64,000 nt of DNA from Tritrichomonas musculus (Eukaryota > Parabasalia > Tritrichomonadida > Tritrichomonadidae). Position 1 is the stretch's first letter. The number at the start of each line of letters is the position of its first letter. Positions 29,601 through 39,568 of the stretch are shown here, in pieces. Under the pieces are notes generated by a model. The model made no database searches and was not told the DNA's origin. It saw nothing but the letters and a program-made list of their open reading frames with translations. The translations under genes and the position numbers were made by a program. The DNA is taken from the NCBI GenBank assembly GCA_039105265.1, contig JAPFFF010000005.1, positions 7,611,501 through 7,675,500 on the forward strand, read 5' to 3'.

Positions 29601-31301
29601 TCAAATTATGAACAAAATAAATTTGATTTAAATTCTCTTGAATTTCGTGATTTATCAAAACCAATGGGAGCTCTTAATAAAGTTCGTCTTGAACACTTAA
29701 AAGAAAAAAGAGAAAATTCATATTTTTATAAAGTTTGCTATTCAAATCAATATTTGGTTAATAACTGTCTTGCAGGTATAGAACCTTTCAAAAGGATAGA
29801 AAACTCAGATATTCCTGAAGATTGTAATCAATTGCTTACATCAATTAAAAATTCATTTGAAACATCTACAACTTCTCCTAATAACTTTTATGAACTTATT
29901 CCTGAATTCTTCTTCCTTCCAGAATTCTTAAAAGATGTTGAATTACCTCCATGGGCAGAAAAATCTGGATTAACTTTCGTTTATTTGCATAGAAAAGCAC
30001 TTGAATCAAAAAAAGTTTCAGAAAATTTAAACAACTGGATTGACTTAATATGGGGATACAAGCAAGTTGGCAAAGATGCTGTAACTGCATATAACGTTTT
30101 TGATCCCGATCTCTACGAAAAAGTCCAAAATAAAAAGAATTCTAAAAAAAATTTTGGACAAATTCCCAAGCAATTATTTACTAGCAAGCATCTCAAAAAA
30201 GAATTTGTTTTCAAATCGAAAATCCAAGCATATTTAAAAAAACCATTTTTAATCAATTTTGAAGGAGTACATATAGAAACAGCTGATGTTTCTTTTATGA
30301 AAAAAGATTTAACATTTAAATTGATTAGTTCAGACAATAAAATATATTCTTACGATTTTGATTTTTCAATATTTAAGAGTGATAAATTTGTTGCAAAATC
30401 CAATAATTACGTCAAAATTAACCAAAGTTCTAATATGCCTATAATTCTATTTAAAAATATTTTTATAGGCGATTCCAAAAGAATATGCTATATCGATAAC
30501 TATAATAACAATTTGCATATCATCAATTCCCAAAATGCAAAAATTGAACACGCAATTAAAATGCATACAAAAATTGATTCAATCATGACAAGTCAAGATG
30601 GATGGCTTGCTGTTTCAGCTATCGATGCTTCTGTTACAATTTTTGATGTAAATCGTATTCGTGATAAAAAATTAACTATTCTAAATAATCATATCATTCA
30701 AAATGCAGATAGTATTAACTACATAAGTAACAGTGACTCTATTCCAGTTCACAAATATCAAAATAATTATTATGGAAAGATTTCATTCTCGAGAGAATTG
30801 ATTACATGTATTGCTATTAGTCAAACATTCCATACTTTTGTGTGTGGAACAAATGATAATTATTTATTTTACTGTCGATTGAATCCAAATAAAATGGTCG
30901 TTGATAAAATGGTTGAACTGGATGGAAAACCAAATAAGATAATTGTTACTGATAATTGGGGCTTTGTTGTAGTTTTTATGATTAAAAAAGATAAAAATAC
31001 TCTGTCTGTTTTTACTATTAATGGTGATGCTGTCAAATCTAAAGATTTGGACGTGAATCTTAGGATAGTAGATATGATAACTGTTTCATCTGTTCCGGGA
31101 GGTTTTGATTATATAATTGTAGCAGATAGTTCAAGAAATATTTCTGTCTATGAAGCATTTGATTTTAGAATAGAAAAAGAAATAAATATTTCCCAAGGCG
31201 AAATTAGGAAATTGGTATATATTAAGGAATTAGCGCTTTTAATAGTGTTTTGTGAGGAAGGTAATTCACACCTAATATATTTGCCAATTACTGATTTTTA
31301 A
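26640..31301 (+). CDS. ConA-like/PH-BEACH/WD40 protein (BEACH family), lacking its own clear start
   Basis: The open frame continues directly from the A-run at the end of the kinase frame. The ConA-like domain starts at once (SISFVFWISLPSIFDG, LSIYLKNKKLIVQIG), then comes a helical region. A PH-like domain begins near 29010 (WVDIEPKNKKFILKRGEVYG). The BEACH domain runs about 29480-30110 with its hallmarks SNFEYLMKLN, PIFPWIL, FRDLSKPMGA, PEFFFLPEFL, and WIDLIWGYKQVGKDAV. A WD40-like C-terminus follows (about 30290-31300). The domain order equals LRBA/neurobeachin. Known: BEACH proteins act in membrane traffic and lysosome-related processes. Starting an ORF only at 26667 (TTG) would cut the ConA domain in its first strand, so an independent start is unlikely. 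Confidence 0.9.
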   Translation, partial: SISFVFWISLPSIFDGLNKGIFWIEQKKKGENKFLSIYLKNKKLIVQIGREMKSEFNLNFPNRTWTMITIELVPNSKDKTSNISLYINNEKIQSLKQNVLFDPNSDVTCLVNHVVEFKQNNNNDYMLLGLFFISEKLDFEEISKLHEVGQKNNLDCKGKIIFGYIPEFSDGHYKITPLHDKKIAEMYEPLKFGNKMLTFTDFLSYYQVSIILPIFRIARLNNKDGSKSEELSHLAVQILTQFINMEESIQYSSNTFESFFAISHILHEKGENNEQWYLTHSLYNEFLELFNKIKYNELKVQLLESILLEYNIWSCCPFNDQQLIFEKWLDLYQSNQDSFESIKSIEWFLYTITSNYKPNDNCKKQLFLLLEQYLGNNYTFNNILIVIQYILFSSTSTDCKNQLLSIFKNILTNPKVGTATIDNKEIPEILVYLLKVINKKNKDQKTISLVIQIFILLSDSLPNEDLLFLIQDIIDILFIRQECFFDERVFLDLIGFSFSKAKTQFLPLFIANTLFNKIGDGKDIIDILKEMDNKEIKCEITEQLLIYSALSLYIFYPNKQIFRPLCDTMIKTFKNQLDDYIDIIEILGFLAFDINTQENIIFSILNRFFEIPGFIQDKANMIFNITSNFILFRQQNSMSESSYYSDKKKLLIDIKKKIQNCENISFKYGKRTNDNNELIDIDLIKKSLDISNDHINNKYLILTNIYNETKGKKKVILPDISLPFSNKKINKDIISKYNKYLNGSLKTKYNIEELKNQLNTSHASFNRKLKEMKSTNLKIFSHLWKSLTTNRAPWVDIEPKNKKFILKRGEVYGYSFCPFKVKKSIVSDKNKLKVTNSKKGIDNIEEHSCKIISINNIKEGIYQLSDDFIILTISSVKRKSIPINSIFSALKSYKYHKYSGIQIFTKTGENYYLFNAKKIISYITRYEEIIPTSLQTTDPMIFIKNVNTTQSWLTGQISNFEYLMKLNIISGRSFKDVNQYPIFPWILSNYEQNKFDLNSLEFRDLSKPMGALNKVRLEHLKEKRENSYFYKVCYSNQYLVNNCLAGIEPFKRIENSDIPEDCNQLLTSIKNSFETSTTSPNNFYELIPEFFFLPEFLKDVELPPWAEKSGLTFVYLHRKALESKKVSENLNNWIDLIWGYKQVGKDAVTAYNVFDPDLYEKVQNKKNSKKNFGQIPKQLFTSKHLKKEFVFKSKIQAYLKKPFLINFEGVHIETADVSFMKKDLTFKLISSDNKIYSYDFDFSIFKSDKFVAKSNNYVKINQSSNMPIILFKNIFIGDSKRICYIDNYNNNLHIINSQNAKIEHAIKMHTKIDSIMTSQDGWLAVSAIDASVTIFDVNRIRDKKLTILNNHIIQNADSINYISNSDSIPVHKYQNNYYGKISFSRELITCIAISQTFHTFVCGTNDNYLFYCRLNPNKMVVDKMVELDGKPNKIIVTDNWGFVVVFMIKKDKNTLSVFTINGDAVKSKDLDVNLRIVDMITVSSVPGGFDYIIVADSSRNISVYEAFDFRIEKEINISQGEIRKLVYIKELALLIVFCEEGNSHLIYLPITDF

Positions 31302-31431
31302 TTAATTAATAAAAATTTAATATCTAATTGTTTTATTTGATTAGTATAGAAAGTGATCTTGGAACATATAAATTATTAATTATCTTTTTATTAAAAGAAT
31401 TTAATAATTGATATTTTAATATGTTGAGATA
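31302..31431. other. BEACH gene 3' spacer
   Basis: Short AT-rich spacer after the BEACH stop. No feature is seen. Confidence 0.3.
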
Positions 31432-31640
31432 ATCAGTTGTGAGTTACTGGAATCATAATAATTCCATTTCCAATTAATTTGAACATACTTTTAATACTAA
31501 ACTCAACTATCTGAAGTTTGTCACAATTCGAAAAGGCACTTTCAGCAATATTTGGATTCAATCGACAGTTATATAGAATAATTATTTAATACATAAACAA
31601 ATTACAAGTGCAAATCAAGGTCAAATTAATAGGCCAATTT
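31432..31640 (-). pseudogene. BspA C-terminal scrap duplicated from a gene like 39569-41248
   Basis: 31435-31555 matches 39595-39710 almost base for base (TTACTGGAATCATAATAATT and onward), which encodes the C-terminal LRR and the IMIPVTGKAG tail of the 559-aa BspA gene. A separate 26-bp block at 31614-31639 equals, in inverted orientation, the block at 41262-41287 just upstream of that gene's start. It is a dead fragment made of two ends of a gene copy. Confidence 0.7.
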
Positions 31641-31801
31641 TCAATTAAAACCCCATTTATTGATATATATATATAATAATTATTATTATTATTTAAATTT
31701 TTGGAAATAAATGAATTATTTTTAAAAAAGGATAATAAATCTCTTTCTATTTTACAAAATTTCAAATAAATTTATTATATTCATATATGAATCACATGAT
31801 A

Positions 31802-33157
31802 CCCCTTTTTCTCATCACCTTGCAGAATAGCAGAAAAGTGACACCAAAAAAATCAATCTTTATAAAATTAGCTTTATTATATATAAATATATTGGATTTT
31901 TTGAGGAAAGAGAGCATTTTATAAGTATTTTTTAGAGAAATAAAAGAAACGATATTTTTTTGAAAGAAACCGATTTTTATAATTATTTTTTATTGTAAAC
32001 CAATAATAAGCAAAGAAGCACTAAATTCGTTTCAATTTCTTTATTTCTTTGATCCTGACCTCTTTTAAACAGCTTTCCTTATTTTGAAATGCTCATTTTT
32101 ATATATTTTTTGATGTTTTTAACTGATCGACATATTCAAATCCTTAGAAATTTCAAATAAACCTAAATTAAACTTCAAATCAACCTTCCCTCAGTTTGTA
32201 CTTTTACACGATATGCTATTTTAATGATTTTTCACAAATTATTTTTATCTTCATAATTTGTACTATAGAGCCATTAATTATGACTCATTCTAATTTTACT
32301 CGCATTTATTTTATCTATGTAATCGTTTTCATTTATTTTTTTAAAACATTATTCTATATTTTTTAATATTTTTTTTTTATTTTTTTATTGTTATGAGTTT
32401 TTATTAAACATTTGATTTTAATTTGTATTATAATTAAAGATTATGAATGATTGTAATACTATTTCCATTTTACATTGATTATAATTTATCAATAATAATA
32501 TCATTTTTTTTGAAATGCTAAAATAGTAATAAATCAAAAGAATAAAAGAATTTATGCCTGATGGTATGCTTTTTGCTCTTTATTTTCATTTTTATAAAGA
32601 TTTGCAAAACATCTTATTACAACGAAAAAATTAAAATCTTTTATCTCTTATATATTTAAATAGAGTACATGATGATTAATTAAATTGCTGAAAATATTTC
32701 CAAAAAACTAAATATTGATTGAGAAAATTGATAATTTCTCCAACTTTTTGAGACGCGAAAAATTTAAACCTTTTCTTTTTGGATAAATATATAAAGCATT
32801 AGCGAGAAAACATAATGGAAAACGATTGCAGGCTTTACTTGATATGATAAAAAAATATCGATATATTATGAATATTTTTTTTTTGAAAAAATGAAGATAT
32901 TATATTCATCAGATGCACCTATATGTAACTAATATATTTCTTAAATACCGAAAGAACTGAAAGATTATTGAGAGAGTAAATTCACTTTTAAAACTCAACA
33001 ACGTAAATAAACGTACGAAAAAATTTCTAATTTTCAATAAATTGAGAGGGTGATAAAAATTGAAAGAAAAATATAAAATTTTTCATTATTTTTAATTGAA
33101 AAATTGAATGAAAATGTCACTTTTCTGCTATTCTGCAACGTCGAGGAGAAAACGGGG
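31802..33157. mobile_element. 1.36 kb TIR element flanked by TA
   Basis: The left end (31802-31846) and right end (about 33113-33157) are inverted copies over about 45 bp, sharing GCAGAATAGCAGAAAAGTG and CCCC at the tips with several mismatches. The flanks are TA (31800-01 and 33158-59). The length fits a mariner element, but the interior is AT-rich with no transposase frame. It is a non-autonomous or fully decayed element. Confidence 0.75.
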
Positions 33158-33281
33158 TACTAAATAATTTAAAAAAAAAAGAATATGAAATTTCGAACCA
33201 GAGCTTTTTATTTTTTAGAGCGCTCGAAAAGCTGCTCGAAAATAGAATTTTTATCATTAAAAATCAGTTCAATACGAGCAA

Positions 33282-33362
33282 ACTCGAGCAATGTCAAATG
33301 CTTGAAAACCATTTTAATGAGCAAGAATCTGACATTGCTCGAGCCGCTCTTGGTGCATCCCT
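33282..33362. mobile_element. possible hAT-type element end
   Basis: The minus strand reads CAGGGATGCACCAAGAG, which resembles hAT terminal repeats. Next to it a 14-bp inverted pair (CTCGAGCAATGTCA at 33282 and its inverse at 33329) forms a hairpin, and CTCGAAAAGCTGCTCGAAAA precedes it. No opposite end was found nearby, so only one terminus is visible. Confidence 0.3.
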
Positions 33363-33532
33363 GATCAAATATTAATAATATTAGCGTAAATACATTAAAA
33401 TAATAAAATGATGGCATAAAAAATACTTTTGGTTGATTGTTTATTTAGTAGATGCTTAAAATAAAGATTATAATATCGAATTATAAAAAAAAATCGTTTA
33501 TAATTTTTTTATTGGAAATAAAAGTGAAAAAA

Positions 33533-33709
33533 ACCATGAGTAGCTCATGGTATTTTTTGCAAAATTGCAAAAAAGTTTCGAACTTTTTTTTCTGATGTAC
33601 TATGCAAGGTCAATATTGACCTTAACCTCCGGGGTCAATAAGTATCTGGGGCGATAAGTATTCCCCAAAAAAAAATAAAATTGAATGACATAAAGCATAT
33701 ATATGCTTT
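33533..33709. promoter_or_regulatory. cluster of perfect palindromes upstream of the hydrolase gene
   Basis: Within 180 bp there are ACCATGAG-TAG-CTCATGGT (33533-33551), an A/T-tailed stem AAAAAAGTT-TCG-AACTTTTTT (33569-33589), the 18-bp palindrome AAGGTCAATATTGACCTT (33606-33623), a GC-rich imperfect repeat GGGG..ATAAGTAT twice (33630-33665), and the 18-bp palindrome AAAGCATATATATGCTTT (33692-33709). Any role as binding sites, terminator remnants or transfer-associated sequence is inference. Confidence 0.4.
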
Positions 33710-33745
33710 TTGATTTTATTTTAAACGTATTTTTTAATTCACATG

Positions 33746-33750
33746 TCATT
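33746..33750 (+). promoter_or_regulatory. putative Inr (TCATT) of the hydrolase gene
   Basis: TCATT followed by a T run lies about 20 nt upstream of ATG 33768. It matches the trichomonad initiator pattern and suggests the gene has acquired a eukaryotic promoter. Confidence 0.45.
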
Positions 33751-33767
33751 TTTTTTAAAAGAGTTGA

Positions 33768-34544
33768 ATGTCAAAGCCCAGATTAGATATCGATAAAGAG
33801 CAAGGAGCCAAAGATGCTAATTTGCAAAATGAGTATCGCCTGTTAGATGATTATGTCATCAACGATGGAGAAAAACATTCATATGCAATCGTATGTCCTG
33901 GCGGAGGTTACGCTAAAATCAGTAGCTACATTGAAGGAACGCCAATTGCTAAAAAACTCAAAGAACAAGGTATATCAGCGTTTGTTCTTTACTACAGGGT
34001 AAAAGAAAAAGCTCTTTTTCCGGCTCCAGTTGAAGATTTGGCCAGAGCTGTTCGTTACACCCAAGAAAATGCATCCAGATACAACTTAGAGCAATCAGAT
34101 TACTCCATTTGGGGAAGTTCAGCTGGTGGGCACCTTGCAGCTTCTTTTGGAACCGAAAATATGGGATATTTGAAATTTGGCCTTCCAAGGCCAAAAGCAA
34201 TCATTTTGGCATATCCAGTTATTTCAATGGATAAACGTTATTCACATCAAGGAACGCATAATAGGCTTCTTGGTAAAGATGCCACCAAAGAAATGGAGGA
34301 TTTCACAAGCATTGAAAAACATGTAACAAAAAGTTTCCCTCCAACATTCATTTGGTGCGGTGAAAACGACCAAACAGTCAATCCAGAAAACACACGAATG
34401 ATGAAGAATGCGTTAAAACAGGCTGGTGTCCCATACAATGCTAGAATATATCATGATGCAAGTCATGGAATCGGACCTGGAACAGGAACTGATGCTGAAG
34501 GCTGGATCAATCAAGCTGTTGAGTTTTGGAGGCAGCAGATGTGA
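33768..34544 (+). CDS. alpha/beta-hydrolase (BD-FAE/acetylesterase type), likely bacterial origin
   Basis: This intact 258-aa ORF is the usual length for this bacterial esterase family. It shows the oxyanion-region motif CPGGGYAKIS, nucleophile elbow GSSAGG with S118, acid D201 (CGENDQTVNPEN) and H233 (HDASHG), so the triad is complete. No signal peptide is present, so it is likely cytosolic. The sequence is clearly more GC-rich than the AT-rich surroundings. Known: related enzymes (acetyl-xylan esterase and endo-1,4-beta-xylanase B-like) are common in gut Firmicutes and Bacteroidetes. Inferred: lateral transfer from gut bacteria with a role in de-acetylating carbohydrates or small esters; the actual substrate is unknown. 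It has no operon partner. Confidence 0.9.
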   Translation: MSKPRLDIDKEQGAKDANLQNEYRLLDDYVINDGEKHSYAIVCPGGGYAKISSYIEGTPIAKKLKEQGISAFVLYYRVKEKALFPAPVEDLARAVRYTQENASRYNLEQSDYSIWGSSAGGHLAASFGTENMGYLKFGLPRPKAIILAYPVISMDKRYSHQGTHNRLLGKDATKEMEDFTSIEKHVTKSFPPTFIWCGENDQTVNPENTRMMKNALKQAGVPYNARIYHDASHGIGPGTGTDAEGWINQAVEFWRQQM

Positions 34545-35537
34545 ATGCAAATAATCAAACAAATTATTCGTTATTGATTTAAAATTATAAATTTATATTA
34601 TGTCATATTGCAGGTAATGCATTAATGTCTATTAATTTCTGTATCATTAAATTCATGTGGGAAATGGATAGGAAAATGACATTTGATTTTGTCTATTCAT
34701 TAAAAACTCAATCAATGAATGTAAAGAATAGTTTTATTTTTGTATTTTTATTCCATCTTATACTGTATTGATTGAGAAAAAAATAAATTTATATTTGACA
34801 AATATAAAAAAAATGCAGTTTCGATCTTTTTGGCAAAGGAAAGTAGATATTGACAAATATTAAAAAAGAATAAGTGAACTTTAATTGTGCAATTATAAAA
34901 AAATTGATGTTCTATTATTCTAAGTTTGAACCAGTTTTGATTCAATTGGAATAACAATCTTTTTCAATTGATAACATAAATGAAAAGATCCTTTACAAAA
35001 TTTCTGAAACGGTACTTTTTATTTTTGGATTTTGAAACTACTTTTAAATCACCTAAATTGAATATATTCATTTGTGATTTATAATAAATATATATACCAT
35101 TAAAAAAATATAATTGCATTAGAAAATATGAAGAATTTTTTAAATTCCATATTTTGAAGTCTGTAAAACAATCATTTAGCTTTAACTACATAAATAACGA
35201 TTATTGTACTTAATCATAAAGAGTATTATCTCATTAATATACATATATTTTTAAATATAATGCAAAATAACTCTAATAAAACGAGATATAGATAAAATGC
35301 TGAAAAAATCCTAAACGTATGAATTTAAAATAAGCAACAATCAAAACCTACAAATATTAAAAATTATCTAACATATTTATTTTCTAATAATGCAACTTAA
35401 TATTACATTATCTTCTTGCAAAAATTTTAATACTTTATTTTAAAATGAAAAGAAAGAATTGTAAACCAGAAATAATGGCACAAGATAAAAATAATAATAA
35501 TGACTTTTATAAAATATTAATAATCTACAAATTATCA
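34545..35537. other. 1 kb gene-free spacer
   Basis: AT-rich sequence between the hydrolase and the convergent end of the BspA gene. I see no repeat, relic or RNA gene in it. Confidence 0.4.
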
Positions 35538-37037
35538 TTATCTTCTTCCTCTATATTTTGTGACTTTTGCTGCTAATGGTATTGAGAGATAGCTTGGATC
35601 AATAAATGATGGAATAAATATTCGGGTTAATGATGAACATCCATCAAAAGCAGTTTCTCCAATTGAAGTAACAGATAATGGAATTGATATTTGTGTTAAT
35701 GATGAACATTTAGAGAAAGCAGATCCTCCAATTGAAGTTACAGATGATGGAATTGATATTTGTGTTAATGATGAACATTTAGAGAAAGCACAATCTCCAA
35801 TTGAAGTTACAGATGACGGAATTGATATTTGTGTTAATGATGAACATCCATGGAAAGCACAATCTCCAATTGAAGTTACAGATGATGGAATTGATATTTG
35901 TGTTAATGATGAACATTTGGAGAAAGCGGAATTTCCAATTGTTCTAATGAATGGTGGAATACAAAATGTATCAAGTGTTGGTTTACACCAAATAATTGTT
36001 CTGCCTTTATAAATGAGAATTGTGTCTTCGAAAAGTTCAATATATTTTTCCCTGCACTGAACTATTTTAACTTGATTTAACTTATCACATTTTACAAAAG
36101 TATTACCTTCAATTGAAGCAACAGATGATGGAATTGATATTTGTGTTAATGATGAACATTTTCTGAAAGCATTATTTCCAATTGAAGTTACAGATAATGG
36201 AATTGATATTTGTTTTAATGATGAACAAAAAAAGAAAGCATAATTTCCAATTGAAGTTATAGACGATGGAATTGATATTTGTTTTAATGATGAACATTCA
36301 TAAAAAGCATTATTTCCAATTGAAGTTACAGATGGTGGAATTGATATTTGTGTTAACGATGAGCATTTAGAGAAAGCAGAATTTCCAATTGAAGTAACAG
36401 ATGATGGAATTGATAATTGTGTTAATAATGAACATCCATTGAAAGCAGATCCTCCAATTGAAGTTACAGATGATGGAATTGATATTTGTGTTAATGATGA
36501 ACATCCATCGAAAGCAGATTTTCCAATTGAAGTTACAGATGATGGAATTGATATTTGTTTTAGTGATGAACATTTTTTGAAAACACCATCTTTAATTGAA
36601 GTAACAGATGGTGGAATTGATATTTGCGTTAATGATGAACATCCATCGAAAGCAAAATCTCCAATTGAAGTTACAGATGATGGAATTGATATTTGTGTTA
36701 ATGCTGAACATTCATAAAAAGCATTATCTCCAATTGAAGTTACAGATGAAGGAATTGATATTTGTGTTAATGATGAACATCTTCTGAAAGCATATTCTCC
36801 AATTGAAGTTACAGATGATGGAATTGATATTTGTGTTAATGATGAACAAAAAAAGAAAGCATAATTTCCAATTGAAGTTATAGATGATGGAATTAATATT
36901 TGTTTTAATTTGGTATTTCTACTGAAAAGTTGATCAGGTATTTTATTTTCTTTTAATAACAAAAAAGAAATAACTTCAACGTCATTATTGTTGGCGGCTT
37001 TTTGTAATGCAGTCTTATAAAAAAAAATATGAAACAT
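35538..37037 (-). pseudogene. BspA-type LRR 3' part of a broken DUF3447+BspA gene
   Basis: The open frame encodes KTALQKAANNNDVEVISFLL (an ankyrin-like repeat) followed by about 18 BspA repeats (SSLTQISIPSSVTSIG pattern, 23 aa each) and an islet without repeats (GRTIIWCKPTLDTFCIPPF), ending TKYRGRR. Repeats are unusually uniform at DNA level, suggesting recent homogenisation. A TGA sits four codons before the first ATG (37037), and the ankyrin context shows this is not a true start. It joins in another frame to the N-terminal part at 37164-38360. The layout equals the intact gene at 10-2601. Confidence 0.8.
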
Positions 37038-37163
37038 TGAAAAAAATCAATGTCGATGAATGTCATTAAAATATTCAATATTTGAAATATCATAAAATAT
37101 TCATTTATCGAACACAATTAAAATGTTTTATGGAGTTATCTTATTGAATTATGGTTGCTAAAA

Positions 37164-38360
37164 TTAGTTCTTCATCAAAAAATTTGTGATTCGAATAATT
37201 TTGATTTTGATTCCTTCTTCTTTCTCTTTCAATAAAAGGTTGAAAAGTTCATAATATTTATAGAGATGCAAATAGAAGAATCCATGATCTTTGATGGTTT
37301 CTGTTTCAAAATAATAGTAATTATGATATTTTATGTAATTACAAGTAATCATTTGGTTTCGTTTTGGATCTTTTGCTTCTTGAAACAGAAAATTATTTTG
37401 AATGTAGTCAGCAAAATCGTTGTGATGACATTTAATTGATTCAATAAGGCATCGCAAATATTCGTTATTTGCCTCATTTAAGTCTTCTTCATTTTTGTTA
37501 TCAAATTTTGGTGGACAAACGTTCTTCGCTTCAAGAATATGAATCAGTGCTGCATTTTTTGAATGAATCGCATAAAGCCACAGCGATGCTGTCAATTCAA
37601 CTCCTTTCTTCATCAAATATCGAAAAATTTTAATCGATCCAAAGAAAGCTGAATATTCAATCAGAGTGGTATCCTTTCGTTCGAGTAAGAATGAATTGGT
37701 CTCAAAAATTGATGGTGTGATTTGGCTTGAAAGTGAATAATTATTGTGAGTCACATACGAAACAAATTCTCTAACTGAATCGTTCCGTATCATTGAGCAA
37801 ATGTGTGAGTCATTCTGGCCTTCTTTGCGGTTCATGTCATAGTTGTCAAAGATATTTGATGACTTATTTAAAAGTTCGTTCTTGGCGAATTTCATTTTCT
37901 CTTCTCCTAAAAATTGTTCAAGCTCTTGAAAGAAAAAGTGACAGTAACGGTTGCCGTTAGGTTCTTGCTTTTTCATCATATATTTACAAATCTCGTCGGT
38001 CATTCTTATGACGTCATTTGTCAATAGAAAATGAACCAGTAATTTGTTGTCTTCGATAATATAGAAGATTTCATCATTTGACAAGGTCTGTTTGATTTGA
38101 TGTTTATAATGAAGAAGAAGTTGTTTAGTTCTGGTGATGAAATTTGTATCACGGTGGTGTTCGTCACTGATATTTTTGATGATCCGCAAAAACTCTTCAA
38201 TACTTTCAAAAGATCCATCTTTGTCTTCCTGTTTGATAATTTGAGATAATCTTTCAAAATATTTTTTATTCTCTGTGTCGTCGAAATTCTCATCTGAATT
38301 TTCAAGAAATTCGAGAATAGCACTGTAAAGCTTTTTCTTATCAGCGATATAGCTTTCCAT
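37164..38360 (-). pseudogene. DUF3447/ankyrin-like 5' part of the broken BspA gene
   Basis: The likely start is ATG 38360 (MESYIADKKKLY); an upstream ATG at 38393 is also in frame. The protein resembles the N-terminus of the gene at 10-2601 (NDSHICSMIRNDSVREFVSYV, IEYSAFFGSIKIFRYLMKKG, IESIKCHHNDFADYI). It ends at a TAA after a T6 run. Coding sense continues past it in other frames (DEELILATIIQ, then FMIFQILNIL), and a T9 run precedes YKTALQ. At least two frame changes and one or more stops therefore separate it from the LRR half. Part of this could be homopolymer miscalls, but not all. Confidence 0.75.
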
Positions 38361-38457
38361 TATTTGCAAAAATAAAAAGTATTTTTTTATCATTTAAAAA
38401 GTTGATTCAGAAAAATAATTTTGACAAAACTTTTTCAAACAAAATATAAAGCATCTA

Positions 38458-39267
38458 TCGGGTGGTGAAAAAGTTCGGGCGTTTTAAATAACTCTTTCAA
38501 TTATAGACCATTTTTATAATTCATAGGTAATTAAAATACTAATTTATGTACTTCAATAATAAAAACTATATGAACCAACATTTTAAACGCTGGTAAAAAT
38601 TGAATCAATATTTAATATAATATTGCACAACTATGTTTAAATAATTATCAAAATAATTTCATATGAATATCATTCTACTCAAAAAAATTGTATTAGTTTT
38701 ATTTTATCAAAAATTAATTTTCTCACAATTTTTTATATTGAATTTAAATATATTTTTTTGTTTCTTCTTTTGGTTATTTATGCAAATGATAAAATTATAA
38801 TTGCTTTATAAACATAAATAAATATTATGATATAAAAATAAATCGAATATTTCTTTTAAATATCTAGTTATATTAATTATTTTTCTTGAACATTGCTTTT
38901 TTACCTATATCATTAAAAGATTATTTTATTTACCATCACCAAGGTAGCTCGAATATAACTTATATCAATATAAATTTAGCAAATAATATTATAGATATTT
39001 ATGATAAAATAATGAAAAAATATTTTGAATTCATTGAATTATTACATTAAAAATTGATAATAAAATCAGTTATGAAAGAAATTTTGTAAAAAAATTAAGG
39101 GCATTTTTTTTGAAACAATAATATGGTAAGGTTCTAATTGATACTGAATCTTTAAAATTTACTAACATATTATATACTTCATATAGTTTATTTATATATA
39201 ATAAATTAATAATTTCATTTGATATTCAGTGAGTTTTACAAATCGCACGAACTTTTTCACCACCCGA
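38458..39267. mobile_element. 810-bp TIR element flanked by TA
   Basis: The ends are TCGGGTGGTGAAAAAGTTCG (left) and its inverse at 39246-39267 with one or two mismatches. TA flanks both sides (38456-57 and 39268-69). The interior is AT-rich and non-coding. This is MITE-like, with ends resembling mariner/Tc1-type termini. It sits between two BspA genes. Confidence 0.75.
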
Positions 39268-39568
39268 TAAAATATTCTGATAATTTATTGAAATATTTCA
39301 ATGAAAAATAAACACACCAGTTACTGAATTTATTTTCCCATTACAGATTTATCAAATTCACTTAATAGAGCATTACTTGATGTTACTTACTCTGAATTTT
39401 ATTAAATTTTTTTTAATACATTTATATACTAATCAAAAAGTGACATCATGATGTTAGCAATCATATAAAAATAATTTTTATAGAATAATGAGTCATTGTA
39501 TCTGGAGATACATCGATTTTAGTAGGTTTTCGATTATTTTACGATTTTGATAAAAATAAAAATCAGAC

